Assembly (NCBI GenBank): GCA_040768445.1
Contig: JAXGMV010000001.1
Coordinates: forward strand, 3,008,259-3,072,258
Source: JAXGMV01 sp040768445
GTDB taxonomy: Bacteria > Chloroflexota > Anaerolineae > Anaerolineales > Anaerolineaceae
Direction: 5' to 3'
Length of the DNA: 64,000 nucleotides
The notes under the pieces are model-generated. The model had not been told where the DNA came from. It saw nothing but the letters and a program-made list of their open reading frames with translations, and did not search any database. A program made the translations under genes and the position numbers. Below are positions 43,395-53,049 of this stretch, piece after piece (position 1 is the first letter of the stretch; every line of letters begins with the position of its first letter).

Positions 43395-43414
43395 GATTTT
43401 AATTATGTTGATAA

Positions 43415-43939
43415 TTACTGGACGACAATCTCTAAGTAGAGAGAATCGCCAAAGGGATATCCATCTGGGCTGAAAGCCTGCCATTCACTGCGGTAGTTAC
43501 CCGGGTCTCTTGGCGCTGTAAAATCAAGTTTTACCACTGCCTGATTGCCAGCTTTGCTGTTGACCAGTGGTTGTTCGGTGGTCAGGCCAAGTTCGTCACC
43601 AGCTATCAACTGAAATGAATAACCTTCGCCCCAATTGCAGGTGCCGCTGTTGTCGACTAACCATTCCTTTGATACTAATGACCCCGCAGCGACCTGACTG
43701 CCGTCCGGATATGTCAGGTCACTGATATAGCTCAGAATATTTGTGCAGTCCGGCGTATTCGGCGGCACTGGTTGTGTGGGTGGTGGAATAGGTGTCAGCG
43801 TTCTTGTGGGCATCAAGGTAGCAGGCAAAAATGTTGGAATTTCGGTCGAATCAGGTGCTGCCCGTTTAGAACTGAGCACACAGCTTTGGGCAATAAGTAA
43901 TATTGCCAGCATTGCTGCCACAACAACTGATTTTTTCAT
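43415..43939 (-). CDS. Lipoprotein with NBR1-type Ig-like domain
   Basis: A 174-residue exported protein. The signal peptide ends in a lipobox-like IAQSC at about residues 16-20. A Thr/Pro-rich spacer (PTRTLTPIPPPTQPVPP) follows, then an immunoglobulin-like domain with YPDGSQVAAGSLVSKEWLVDNSGTCNWGEGY and a C-terminal PGNYRSEWQAFSPDGYPFGDSLYLEI, matching the Ig domain first named from human NBR1 that is common in Chloroflexota secreted proteins. It probably mediates extracellular binding. It precedes the C39-like peptidase gene by 20 bp and may form a functional pair with it. Confidence 0.85.
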   Translation of the reverse strand: MKKSVVVAAMLAILLIAQSCVLSSKRAAPDSTEIPTFLPATLMPTRTLTPIPPPTQPVPPNTPDCTNILSYISDLTYPDGSQVAAGSLVSKEWLVDNSGTCNWGEGYSFQLIAGDELGLTTEQPLVNSKAGNQAVVKLDFTAPRDPGNYRSEWQAFSPDGYPFGDSLYLEIVVQ

Positions 43940-43981
43940 AGACTTGACTCCTCACGCTTAACCAGCATCAATTTCCAACTG

Positions 43982-45088
43982 TTATTCTTCCATTGGTCCG
44001 GAAGAATCATCACCTTCTTCAGTGAACAATCCAAGCAGTTCACCGCCTGGTGCAACCTGTCGTATGGCGGTTTCAATTTCAGCGGCCAGGTCCTTATTTT
44101 GTTTCAAGTATTCCTTGGCATTTTCACGACCCTGCCCAAGCCTGATGTCGCCGTAGGAGTAAAAGGCGCCGCGTTTTTCGATGATATTCAGGTTAGTACC
44201 AAGGTCAATGATATCGCCATACTTGGAGATACCTTCATTGTACATGATGTCAAATTCAGCAGTGCGGAAGGGTGGTGCGACTTTGTTTTTGACTACCCTG
44301 ACCCTGACCTTGTTGCCGGTAATCTCTGCGCCCATCTTGATAGACTGAATGCGGCGAATATCCAGGCGTACTGATGAGTAGAATTTAAGTGCAAGCCCGC
44401 CTGGTGTTGTTTCAGGGTTGCCAAACATGACCCCGATTTTCTGCCTGAGCTGATTGGTGAAAATGACCGCAGTTTTTGTCTGGCTGATGCTGCCCGACAA
44501 CTTGCGCAGTGCCTGTGACATGAGCCGTGCCTGCATGCCCATCGGTGAATCGCCCATGTCTCCTTCAATTTCAGCCCGAGGAACGAGGGCTGCGACAGAG
44601 TCAATCACCACAACATCCAATGCTCCTGAACGCACCAGCGTTTCTGCAATCTCAAGCGCTTGCTCACCCATATCAGGCTGCGATATAAACAGGTTTTCAA
44701 TATCAACACCCAACCTGGCAGAATAAGCTGGATCAAGAGCATGTTCCATATCAATGTAGGCTGCAGTGCCACCCATCTTCTGTGCTTCAGCAACGATGTG
44801 CAGGCACAGGGTGGTCTTACCGGATGATTCTGGTCCGAAAATCTCAATTACGCGACCGCGTGGGATACCGCCAATGCCAAGTGCCAGGTCAAGTGATAGG
44901 GAGCCGGTTGGGATGGCTTCGACATTCATATGCTTTGCCTGTCCAAGACGCATGATGGAGCCTTCACCGTATTTTTTTACAATATCGCCCAGCGCTTTTT
45001 CAAGTACAACACGTTTCCCTTCACTCAAGTTATCTGAGTTAGGGTCATTAAGCATTGACTCTGCACCGATTCTTGGTTTTTTTGCCAT
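43982..45088 (-). CDS. recA: Recombinase A
   Basis: The DNA strand-exchange protein of homologous recombination and coprotease for LexA. Walker A is EIFGPESSGKTTLCLH; other landmarks are AAYIDMEHALDPAYSARLGVD, LVVIDSVAALVPRAEIEGDMGD and the L2 loop region FTNQLRQKIGVMFGNPETTPGG. The C-terminal tail is acidic, as usual. 368 aa is typical. ACAGGAG precedes the ATG. The promoter region on this strand contains a LexA-like box between the -35 and -10 elements. Confidence 0.98.
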   Translation of the reverse strand: MAKKPRIGAESMLNDPNSDNLSEGKRVVLEKALGDIVKKYGEGSIMRLGQAKHMNVEAIPTGSLSLDLALGIGGIPRGRVIEIFGPESSGKTTLCLHIVAEAQKMGGTAAYIDMEHALDPAYSARLGVDIENLFISQPDMGEQALEIAETLVRSGALDVVVIDSVAALVPRAEIEGDMGDSPMGMQARLMSQALRKLSGSISQTKTAVIFTNQLRQKIGVMFGNPETTPGGLALKFYSSVRLDIRRIQSIKMGAEITGNKVRVRVVKNKVAPPFRTAEFDIMYNEGISKYGDIIDLGTNLNIIEKRGAFYSYGDIRLGQGRENAKEYLKQNKDLAAEIETAIRQVAPGGELLGLFTEEGDDSSGPMEE

Positions 45089-45165
45089 TGATAGCTCCTG
45101 TCGTGTTGGTATAGTCTGATTATAATCTTTACGCTTTAAAAAGAAAACTATAATTAACTAATAAA

Positions 45166-45193
45166 ATTATAGTACAAATGTTCAATAAGTCAA
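45166..45193 (-). promoter_or_regulatory. recA promoter with LexA-like box in the spacer
   Basis: On the minus strand TTGACT (45193-45188), a 16-nt spacer and TATAAT (45171-45166). The spacer contains GAACATTTGTAC (45183-45172), which differs from the Gram-positive/Chloroflexota-type SOS box GAAC-N4-GTTC at one position. LexA bound there would block RNA polymerase directly. Confidence 0.6.
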
Positions 45194-45352
45194 GTTTGCA
45201 CTTTGGGTAGCATTATGTTAAACTTACTGGTTGCATACTTTAGCAGGTATTTTCTGTGTTAACGTCGGAAAACCAACAGCTGTAGATGATGTACTGATTA
45301 AATTATTAATATTGCCAATAGATCTTGCTGAAAGTAACAGGCAGGTGATAGT

Positions 45353-45976
45353 GTGAGATCATTATTAGAGCGCATCTTCAAACCGGAAGGCAATAAAGTG
45401 GACTATCTAATTGTGGGGTTAGGGAACCCTGGCAGAGAGTATCGAATGAACCGGCACAATGTTGGCTTTCTTGCTGTCGACTACTTGTGCCAGAAATTCA
45501 AAATATCAATTACCCGGCATCAATTCAAGTCGCTCTATGGCCAAGGGATAGTCAATGAAAGCCGCCTGCTGCTTGCCAAACCGACAACATTCATGAATTT
45601 ATCCGGCCAGGCTGTTTGGCCAATGGTACGGTTTTACAAAGTTGAACAAACGAACTTGCTCATTCTGCATGATGATATGGATTTACCACTGGGAAAGATC
45701 CGTATCCGGTCTTCAGGTGGCTCTGGCGGTCAAAAAGGACTTGCCTCGATTATCGACTCCATGGGCACTCAGAATGTCCCAAGGATACGTATTGGTATTG
45801 GCCGGCCGCCAGGCAGAATGCAGCCGCGTGGATATGTCCTTGAGAATTTTAGTGCTAAAGAACAGGAACTGCTTGCCGTTGTTTTTGACACTGTTGCCAA
45901 TGCTGTATCCACATGGATGACAGAGGGTATTGAGTCTGCCATGACCAGGTACAACGGAAGTTCTGCCAATGAATGA
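45353..45976 (+). CDS. pth: Peptidyl-tRNA hydrolase
   Basis: Releases tRNA from prematurely dissociated peptidyl-tRNA. Motifs: LIVGLGNPGREYRMNRHNVGF with the catalytic histidine, LAKPTTFMNLSGQAV, LLILHDDMDLPLGKIRIRSSGGSGGQKGLASII and RIRIGIGRPPG. 207 aa with a ~15-residue N-terminal extension. Start appears to be GTG at 45353. The last 8 bp overlap the mfd start, so the two genes are coupled, a pth-mfd order that occurs in several bacteria. Confidence 0.96.
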   Translation: MRSLLERIFKPEGNKVDYLIVGLGNPGREYRMNRHNVGFLAVDYLCQKFKISITRHQFKSLYGQGIVNESRLLLAKPTTFMNLSGQAVWPMVRFYKVEQTNLLILHDDMDLPLGKIRIRSSGGSGGQKGLASIIDSMGTQNVPRIRIGIGRPPGRMQPRGYVLENFSAKEQELLAVVFDTVANAVSTWMTEGIESAMTRYNGSSANE

Positions 45977-48900
45977 GTTATTAAACGAGATCAAGTCAGT
46001 ATCCTGTTATAAAGATCTGTTATCCCAGGTTGAGAATGGATTAAGCGGACAATCGCTTTACCTGCCTCGCTCAGCCCGTATACCCCTGTTGGCATCGCTA
46101 TTTTCTGACCATGAGCAGACAATACTGCTGATCACCGGAAGAACAGATCAGGCGCTGCATTATCTGGAAGAGTTAAACTATTGGCTGCCTGAAGCACAAA
46201 AGATGCTCTTCCCGGAGCCCAACCCTCTGTTCTACGAGCGGGCTGCCTGGGGAACAACCAACCGACGTGAACGACTGCGGGTCATCACCAAACTGGGACT
46301 GCAGCACATTCCTGTAATGCGTAAGCGCCTCAGCCCAATGATTGTTGTGGCACCTGTGCGAGCGTTAATGACGCGTATGCTGCCAAGGCGGGAGTTTATC
46401 AAGGCTACACGGCAGTTAAAACTATCGCAACGCATACAGCCAATGCAGCTCTTGAGAGACTGGCTTGATCTTGGCTACCAGCCAGTTGATGTTGTGCTGG
46501 AGCCCGGACAGTACACCAGCCGGGGTGGCATTGTGGATATCTGGTCACCTGCTGAGGGACTTCCGGTCAGGATTGAATTTTTTGGCGATGAAATTGACAC
46601 CTTGAGGGTTTTCGAACCTGCCAGCCAGCGGACGGTCAGTCAAGTTGAGCAGGTTACCATTACACCGGCGCGTGAAGTGCTGCCACTACACGCAAACATG
46701 GCAGGCATAGATACGGAAGCTTTGGACGAGTTTGATATTCCCCTGGTTTACCAGGAAAAAAATGGCTTGCTGGACTACCTTTCAAACTCTGTCCTCGTCA
46801 TACTGGATGACCAGGAATACATGCAGACCATCTCAGACGATGTTGAGGATCAGGCATTACGCATGCGTGATGATGCCATAAAAGAAGGCATCCTCAGCGC
46901 TGATTACCCTGTGCCATATCTGACATGGTCAGAACTGAACGACAGCCTCAGCCGGCAAAAACGTCTTGATTTGAGCAGCAACCCGGATTCAGAAAATGCT
47001 GTCTTTGGTGCCTGTTTCACTTCCGGCCCTCGTTTCGGCGGCAGGATAAAACCCTTCCTGGAATTTCTGACTGAAGAACTGCAGTCCAATAACAAGCTGT
47101 ACCTGGTTTCAAGACAGATGCCGCGCTTGCGGGAACTGTGGTCGGAACATGAACAGAACGCCGCTGTCGATCATCAGCCTGTCTTTCTGGAAGGTATTTT
47201 GCGCGAAGGCTGGATTTTACAAAAGTCTGAAACAGAGCACATCTTTCTGCTGACCGACGGAGAAATCTTTGGCTGGGAACATCTCAAACCTCGTACCAGG
47301 CCTAAGCAGGCTTCAGAAGCGCCTGAAACCAGCTTTGAAGACCTGCGCATTGCTGATTGGGTTGTGCATGTGGATTATGGCATTGGTCAGTACGCTGGCT
47401 TGGTAAAGCGCACCCTGGATGGCGCTGAGCGCGAGTTTTTGCTGGTTGAATTTGCCGATGGTGACCAACTTTATGTACCCATTCACCAGTCTGACCGCCT
47501 CAGCCGCTATATTGGTCCATCAGGCGCTGCGCCATCAGCCACGAGATTGGGAACGGCAGAGTGGTCTCAGGCAAAAACTAAGGTCAAGGAAGCTGTTGAA
47601 GAAGTTGCGCGCGACCTGCTGGAACTTTACAGTAAACGCCAACAGGCAAGCGGCTATGCCTTCCAGCCGGATACCCCCTGGCAGAAAGAGATGGAGGACA
47701 GCTTTCCGTACATTGAGACCATTGACCAGTTAAACGCCATCAATGAAGTCAAAAACGACATGGAAGAGCCGCGTCCAATGGACCGGTTAATCTGCGGTGA
47801 TGTTGGTTATGGCAAGACAGAGGTTGCAATACGAGCGGCGTTTAAAGCAGTGATGGAGAGCAAGCAGGTAGCTGTGTTGGTACCGACTACAGTTCTTGCC
47901 CAGCAGCACTACGAGACTTTTCGCCAGCGCATGGTTTCCTTCCCGATTGAGGTTGAAATGCTTTCAAGATTCCGCTCAGTCAAAGAACAGGATGCCATTA
48001 TCAAGCGCCTGCAAAAAGGGGAGGTTGATATTGTCATTGGCACCCACCGGCTGCTGCAAAACGATGTGCTCTTCAAAGACCTGGGGTTGGTGATCATTGA
48101 TGAAGAACAACGCTTTGGCGTTACGCACAAGGAACATTTCAAAAAGTTAAGAACCGAGGTTGATGTGCTGACAATGACAGCAACCCCGATTCCGCGCACC
48201 CTTTACATGGCCCTGACAGGCGTGAGGGACATCTCGAACATCAACACTCCGCCGGAAGAACGTTTGCCGGTGATTACCCATATTGGACCTTATTCGCCAA
48301 AACTGGTGCGTCACGCCATTATGCGCGAGATGGAGCGCGGCGGGCAGGTTTTCATGGTGCACAACCGTGTGCAGACGATTTACGGTATGAAAGAGCATTT
48401 GAAACAACTGGTACCCGAAGCCAGAATCGGTGTGGCCCACGGTCAGATGCATGAAAAAGATCTTTCCAGCGCGATGAAACAGTTCACACAAGGTGAGATT
48501 GACGTGTTGTTGTGCACCTCGATCATTGAATCAGGGCTGGACATTCCTAATGCCAACACTCTGATTGTTGATCGCGGTGATGCTTTTGGCCTTGCGCAGC
48601 TTTACCAGCTCAGGGGTCGTGTAGGACGTGGCGCGCAGAGAGCTTATGCGTACTTCTTCAAGCACAATAAGAAAGCGCCAACGCCCGAAGGACAGGAGCG
48701 CCTTGAGACGATTGCTGAAAATACCCAGCTTGGTGCCGGTTATTCTATTGCCATGCGCGATTTGGAAATGCGCGGTGCAGGCGACATGCTGGGGATACGC
48801 CAGCACGGTTACATCGCTTCTGTGGGATTTCACCTGTACACACGCATGCTTGCCCACGCGGTGAAGGATGTGCGTGAATCCAGCAACCTGCCTGAGGTAT

Positions 48901-49391
48901 CTGCTAAAGAAATAGTTGTCAAAGAGATTAAGATGCCAATCACTGTTGAATTACCCCTGGCAGTTGGCATACCGGTTGATTATGTGGCAGACCAGAACCT
49001 GCGTTTGGGCTTATACCGCAGGATTGCAACGCTGGAGACAGCAGAGGATATTGATGCGATGCAGGCCGAATTTGAAGACCGGTTTGGTCAAGCACCAATA
49101 CCAGTCCTGAACTTTTTCTATCAAATCAGAGTGAAACAACTAGCTGAGAAAATTGGTCTGGCATCGGTTTCGCTGGAAAATGACCAGCTTGTCCTGCGTT
49201 TTCCACCGCTGCCTGAAGGACAAAAACATCGCAACTTACCGGCAGTTCGCAGTGACATACGAGCCGGTAGGAACGCCTACTGGATCGCTGTTAGTGAGGG
49301 GCAGTGGCAGGATCAGCTGATAGACGTGCTGCAAGAGCTGGTAAAATTCTCGATCAATTTATCATCTCTCGTGCCGGCATTGGCTGGATGA
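45969..49391 (+). CDS. mfd: Transcription-repair coupling factor
   Basis: A 1140-residue SF2 translocase that removes stalled RNA polymerase and recruits UvrA. The UvrB-like N-terminal module (residues ~25-330) is followed by the polymerase-interacting domain with IADWVVHVDYGIGQYAGL. The RecG-like motor has RLICGDVGYGKTEVAIRAAF (Walker A), IIDEEQRFGVTHKE, MTATPIPRTLYMAL, SIIESGLDIPNANTLI and QLRGRVGRG. The C-terminal TRCF domain is complete (ELPLAVGIPVDYV...). It overlaps pth by 8 bp and precedes uvrB by 81 bp, grouping two nucleotide-excision-repair genes. Confidence 0.98.
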   Translation: MNELLNEIKSVSCYKDLLSQVENGLSGQSLYLPRSARIPLLASLFSDHEQTILLITGRTDQALHYLEELNYWLPEAQKMLFPEPNPLFYERAAWGTTNRRERLRVITKLGLQHIPVMRKRLSPMIVVAPVRALMTRMLPRREFIKATRQLKLSQRIQPMQLLRDWLDLGYQPVDVVLEPGQYTSRGGIVDIWSPAEGLPVRIEFFGDEIDTLRVFEPASQRTVSQVEQVTITPAREVLPLHANMAGIDTEALDEFDIPLVYQEKNGLLDYLSNSVLVILDDQEYMQTISDDVEDQALRMRDDAIKEGILSADYPVPYLTWSELNDSLSRQKRLDLSSNPDSENAVFGACFTSGPRFGGRIKPFLEFLTEELQSNNKLYLVSRQMPRLRELWSEHEQNAAVDHQPVFLEGILREGWILQKSETEHIFLLTDGEIFGWEHLKPRTRPKQASEAPETSFEDLRIADWVVHVDYGIGQYAGLVKRTLDGAEREFLLVEFADGDQLYVPIHQSDRLSRYIGPSGAAPSATRLGTAEWSQAKTKVKEAVEEVARDLLELYSKRQQASGYAFQPDTPWQKEMEDSFPYIETIDQLNAINEVKNDMEEPRPMDRLICGDVGYGKTEVAIRAAFKAVMESKQVAVLVPTTVLAQQHYETFRQRMVSFPIEVEMLSRFRSVKEQDAIIKRLQKGEVDIVIGTHRLLQNDVLFKDLGLVIIDEEQRFGVTHKEHFKKLRTEVDVLTMTATPIPRTLYMALTGVRDISNINTPPEERLPVITHIGPYSPKLVRHAIMREMERGGQVFMVHNRVQTIYGMKEHLKQLVPEARIGVAHGQMHEKDLSSAMKQFTQGEIDVLLCTSIIESGLDIPNANTLIVDRGDAFGLAQLYQLRGRVGRGAQRAYAYFFKHNKKAPTPEGQERLETIAENTQLGAGYSIAMRDLEMRGAGDMLGIRQHGYIASVGFHLYTRMLAHAVKDVRESSNLPEVSAKEIVVKEIKMPITVELPLAVGIPVDYVADQNLRLGLYRRIATLETAEDIDAMQAEFEDRFGQAPIPVLNFFYQIRVKQLAEKIGLASVSLENDQLVLRFPPLPEGQKHRNLPAVRSDIRAGRNAYWIAVSEGQWQDQLIDVLQELVKFSINLSSLVPALAG

Positions 49392-49472
49392 TACAGCATA
49401 ATTAAAATGACAGCTGTTGAACCATTTGTTGATACTGTTTTCAACGCTGTTCGAATCAGTCACAGGTGAAAG

Positions 49473-51524
49473 ATGAAATTTGAATTAGTATCCAATTTTA
49501 AACCGACTGGTGATCAGCCAGAGGCTATCAAAGGGCTTGTTACGGGTATCAAGTCAGGATACCGGGACCAGGTTTTGCTGGGCGCAACTGCCACCGGTAA
49601 AACTTTTACCATCGCATCAGTGATTGAACAGGTTCAGATGCCGGCGCTGGTGATGGCGCACAATAAGACACTGGCAGCACAACTTTACGCTGAGTTCCGT
49701 GATTTTTTCCCAAACAACTCGGTTGAATATTTTGTCTCTTATTACGATTACTACCAGCCTGAAGCGTATGTACCGCGACATGACCTGTACATTGAGAAAG
49801 AAGTTGATATCAACGATGAAATTGACAGGCTGCGCCTGGCAGCCACAACCGCGTTGATGTCGCGTAAAGATGTGATCATCGTTGCATCTGTCTCCTGCAT
49901 CTATGGCCTTGGCAGCCCGGAAGCCTATGGCAAGGTAGTTATCAACCTTGAGAAGGGGACTGTGTACCGCAGGAATGCACTGCTAAGACAGCTGGTTGAA
50001 AGCCAATATCAGCGCAATGACATGGAGCTGCGTCCTGGCGTATTTCGCGTCAAGGGTGATGTCCTGGAGGTTTTTCCTGCCTACGAGGAGAGAAAAGCGA
50101 TCAGGGTGTCTTTCTTTGGTGATGAAATTGAACGTATCTTAGTTTTCAACCCGCTTACTGGTGAGGTGCACGATACGCCCGAAAAAATTGATATCTATCC
50201 TGCAAAACATTACATTGCCGCTGAAGACCGGATGAAACAGGCTATCACAGATATTGAGGTTGAACTTGATGACCAGATTAGATATTTCAAACAACATGAC
50301 AAACTGCTTGAAATGCAGCGTATCGAACAGAGGACGCGCTATGACCTGGAAATGCTGCGTGAAGTGGGTTACTGCTCCGGTATTGAGAACTATTCGCGTC
50401 ACCTGGATCAGAGGCCGGTAGGTTCACCACCGTGGACGTTAATGGACTACCTTCCGTCGGAATACCTGCTCATCCTGGATGAATCACATATGACGATCCC
50501 GCAGATACGCGGCATGTTCAACGGCGACCGATCACGCAAGACTGTGCTGGCAGAATACGGCTTCAGGCTGCCATCTGCGCTGGATAACAGGCCGCTGACC
50601 TTTGATGAATTCGAACATCACATGGGGTATACCATCTACACCTCTGCCACGCCAGGTCCATATGAAATGAAAAAGACTGATCGGATTATCGAGCAGATTA
50701 TCCGCCCAACAGGTCTGGTGGACCCGCAGGTGGTTGTAAAGCCCAGCAAGGGACAGGTGGATGACTTGATAGGCGAGATCAAACAGCGTGTTGCGAACGG
50801 AGAAAGGGTGCTTGTCACGACTCTCACCAAACGCATGGCTGAGGATCTATCAGATTACCTGATGGAAATGGGAATCAAGGTCCATTACCTGCACTCAGAG
50901 GTTGATACGCTTGAACGCATTGGCATCTTGCGAGATTTACGCCTGGGTGTGTTTGATGTGATTGTCGGCATTAACCTGCTGAGAGAAGGATTAGACCTGC
51001 CGGAAGTGTCGATGGTGGCAATACTGGATGCTGACAAGGAAGGCTTTCTGCGCTCGGACACTGCACTGATTCAAACAATTGGCCGCGCAGCAAGGCATGT
51101 TCACGGCAAGGTAATCATGTACGCTGACAAAATCACTGGTGCAATGAGAACTGCCATTGATGAGACCAACCGCCGGCGTGCCAAACAGGAAGCGCATAAC
51201 AAGGAACATGGCATTGAACCGGCAAGTATTATCAAAGCCATTCATGACCTGAGTGATCGCCTGGGAACAGTTCACCAGATGAATGAGGAGCGGGCAGCCT
51301 ACAATGCCAAATCTGGCGCAGGCACTATACCACGAGATGAACTGCGCAGGATTATCAGCGAACTTGAGAAACAGATGAAAGAAGCTGCAAAGCAGTTAGA
51401 GTTTGAAAAGGCGGCATTGTTGAGAGACCAGGTATTTGAACTGCGCACACTGCTTGCTGAGCAATCAGGCGCTTCACCATGGAAGAAAATACACATGCTG
51501 GCGGGTGAGGAAACAGTCGAATAA
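49473..51524 (+). CDS. uvrB: Excinuclease ABC subunit B
   Basis: The damage-verification helicase subunit of nucleotide excision repair. Walker A is LLGATATGKTFTIA, a variant of the common GVTGSGKT. The beta-hairpin region is YFVSYYDYYQPEAYVP; ILDESHMTIPQI, YTSATPGPYE, GINLLREGLDLPEVSMV and LIQTIGRAARH are helicase motifs. A C-terminal UVR motif (KQLEFEKAALLRDQVFELR) contacts UvrC/UvrA. 683 aa is normal. No convincing LexA box was found in the 81-bp gap upstream; it may be transcribed from pth-mfd. Confidence 0.98.
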   Translation: MKFELVSNFKPTGDQPEAIKGLVTGIKSGYRDQVLLGATATGKTFTIASVIEQVQMPALVMAHNKTLAAQLYAEFRDFFPNNSVEYFVSYYDYYQPEAYVPRHDLYIEKEVDINDEIDRLRLAATTALMSRKDVIIVASVSCIYGLGSPEAYGKVVINLEKGTVYRRNALLRQLVESQYQRNDMELRPGVFRVKGDVLEVFPAYEERKAIRVSFFGDEIERILVFNPLTGEVHDTPEKIDIYPAKHYIAAEDRMKQAITDIEVELDDQIRYFKQHDKLLEMQRIEQRTRYDLEMLREVGYCSGIENYSRHLDQRPVGSPPWTLMDYLPSEYLLILDESHMTIPQIRGMFNGDRSRKTVLAEYGFRLPSALDNRPLTFDEFEHHMGYTIYTSATPGPYEMKKTDRIIEQIIRPTGLVDPQVVVKPSKGQVDDLIGEIKQRVANGERVLVTTLTKRMAEDLSDYLMEMGIKVHYLHSEVDTLERIGILRDLRLGVFDVIVGINLLREGLDLPEVSMVAILDADKEGFLRSDTALIQTIGRAARHVHGKVIMYADKITGAMRTAIDETNRRRAKQEAHNKEHGIEPASIIKAIHDLSDRLGTVHQMNEERAAYNAKSGAGTIPRDELRRIISELEKQMKEAAKQLEFEKAALLRDQVFELRTLLAEQSGASPWKKIHMLAGEETVE

Positions 51525-51529
51525 AAGGC

Positions 51530-51853
51530 TCAGGCGCTGGATCTGACTGTGAAGTGCGAGTATTCGTTTGTAGGTTCTCGCCAGTTGACAATTAGGTTTG
51601 ATACAAATGCCGAGCGCGGACCTGTACGCAGATGGTTTAACAGCTGGTCTAAATCCTGACGGCGTCCTTCAGCGGTTACCTCTACTTCACCAGTGAAACG
51701 GTTGCGAACCCAGCCGGTGAGATGCAGCTGGTTTGCTTTATCCAGCACAAAGTAACGAAAACCGACGCCTTGCACGCGGCCCTCAACAATCACATGCACC
51801 TGTGCATTGTTCATCATTTCAGTCATCATGTCATCTGCAGGTCTATCAATCAC
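51530..51853 (-). CDS. Acylphosphatase
   Basis: A small alpha/beta enzyme that hydrolyses carboxyl-phosphate bonds such as those in acetyl phosphate. The signature VIVEGRVQGVGFRYFVLDKA contains the phosphate-binding arginine, and GWVRNRFTGEVEVTAEG contains the catalytic asparagine. The core domain is about 90 residues. The frame from GTG at 51853 gives 107 aa, but internal ATG codons at residues 9, 10, 13 and 14 are equally plausible starts because no ribosome-binding site stands out. It is convergent with uvrB, 5 bp away. Confidence 0.9.
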   Translation of the reverse strand: MIDRPADDMMTEMMNNAQVHVIVEGRVQGVGFRYFVLDKANQLHLTGWVRNRFTGEVEVTAEGRRQDLDQLLNHLRTGPRSAFVSNLIVNWREPTNEYSHFTVRSSA

Positions 51854-51965
51854 AGTGCATTTATTTTAACTGAGTTTTTCTAAATATCTGGTAACAAAAA
51901 GTTTCGCCAGCGTGATTTTCGCAGACGAATCTTGGGTGTTGAATATGTAAGTTTAATTAAGTGTG

Positions 51966-53030
51966 TTAATCCTCTTCAAATTCTGTATCTTCACCGTCGT
52001 CGTCAAAGAAATTATCCGACTCATCATCTGTTAAATCATCTTCGCCATCATTAATATCATCAGGATAAGAAATATCCATCAAATCAAAGCCGCCCAATCC
52101 TTCGGTGAGGTCCAGATTCTCGAGCGCAGAATTGATGTATTCTTCATCCTCTTCTGTTTCAGCTGACTCCATCAAACTTACCAACGCTTCACGAACATTT
52201 TCACCGCCGATTTGCGATATTGACCAAATGGCGATGTCTTTGACATCAATATCGAGGTCCTCAGCTTGTTCAAGCAGTTCGATAAGCGTGTCTTTTGCTG
52301 ATGCCAATTCCAGTGCACCAGCTGCTCTGACAGCTTCAAGCTGCATCTCCGAGTCGCTGTCTCTCAAATGCTTCAGGACAATCTTTTCCCAGCGGTTGTC
52401 GGCTGAACGCCCCATGGCAAACATGGCTGACAACTTCCATTCATGGTCGCTGGAGAGGTAAGCATTGTTGATGATTGCAGGCATCTCTTCGCGGCTGGAA
52501 AAGCCCATGGCTTCAAGGGCGCGTTTGCGCACCTGGTCTGAATTGCCTTCTGCCAGGATATCCAGCAGGGTTTCCTCAATTTCCTCAAGCTTGTGGGCCG
52601 GTATCTCATCCAATTCGCCGAGGTACACAAAATTGCCCAGGGCAAAGGCTGCCGCGGAACGCACAGATTCATCCTCATCTGTCTTGAGTGTGCGCAGTAA
52701 ATCCGGGATGAGGTGGGCATCTTCACATTCTTTGAGAAGTTTCATCGCCTGGATTTTCACCGGTGCGTCTGGATCCTTCAAGGCAAATCTGCCAAGCTCA
52801 TCATAGCAAACCAGTGTGTCAGAATCGGCGTATTCCTCGAGATCTTTCAATAATGACAGCCGCTTCTTTAAATCAATCTGAGTCCAGGCTTCAGCCACCA
52901 TGCGCAATTCTTCAGGTTTTAAGTCTGAAAAACGTTCGAGGTACTTGGGAGGGAAAGGCTGCTTCTTGTCTAACAAGGCATCAATGATGTACTGGAATGG
53001 GACGGAGGCTTTTGGTTTTTCTTCTAACAT
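51966..53030 (-). CDS. HEAT-repeat protein with acidic C-terminal tail
   Basis: A ~354-residue soluble protein built of helical repeats related to HEAT/PBS-lyase repeats: PVKIQAMKLLKECEDAHLIPDLLRTL, ESVRSAAAFALGNFVYLGEL, DQVRKRALEAMGF, SEMQLEAVRAAGALEL and KDIAIWSISQIGG. The last ~50 residues are nearly all Asp/Glu/Ser/Asn with FFDDDGEDTEFEED at the end. No catalytic motif is seen; such proteins usually act as scaffolds. ATG at 53030 has GAGAGGA just upstream. It begins 19 bp after the RseP-like gene on the same strand, so the two are probably co-transcribed. Confidence 0.8.
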   Translation of the reverse strand: MLEEKPKASVPFQYIIDALLDKKQPFPPKYLERFSDLKPEELRMVAEAWTQIDLKKRLSLLKDLEEYADSDTLVCYDELGRFALKDPDAPVKIQAMKLLKECEDAHLIPDLLRTLKTDEDESVRSAAAFALGNFVYLGELDEIPAHKLEEIEETLLDILAEGNSDQVRKRALEAMGFSSREEMPAIINNAYLSSDHEWKLSAMFAMGRSADNRWEKIVLKHLRDSDSEMQLEAVRAAGALELASAKDTLIELLEQAEDLDIDVKDIAIWSISQIGGENVREALVSLMESAETEEDEEYINSALENLDLTEGLGGFDLMDISYPDDINDGEDDLTDDESDNFFDDDGEDTEFEED

Positions 53031-53049
53031 TGTTCCTCTCAATTCCCTT

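Noticed and set aside
45089..45165. AT-rich stretch upstream of recA considered as an origin-like or replication element
   Set aside because: No DnaA boxes or iterated repeats were seen; it is an ordinary leader.
49392..49472. Possible LexA box upstream of uvrB (GAACCATTTGTT)
   Set aside because: It does not keep the GAAC-N4-GTTC spacing and no promoter elements surround it.
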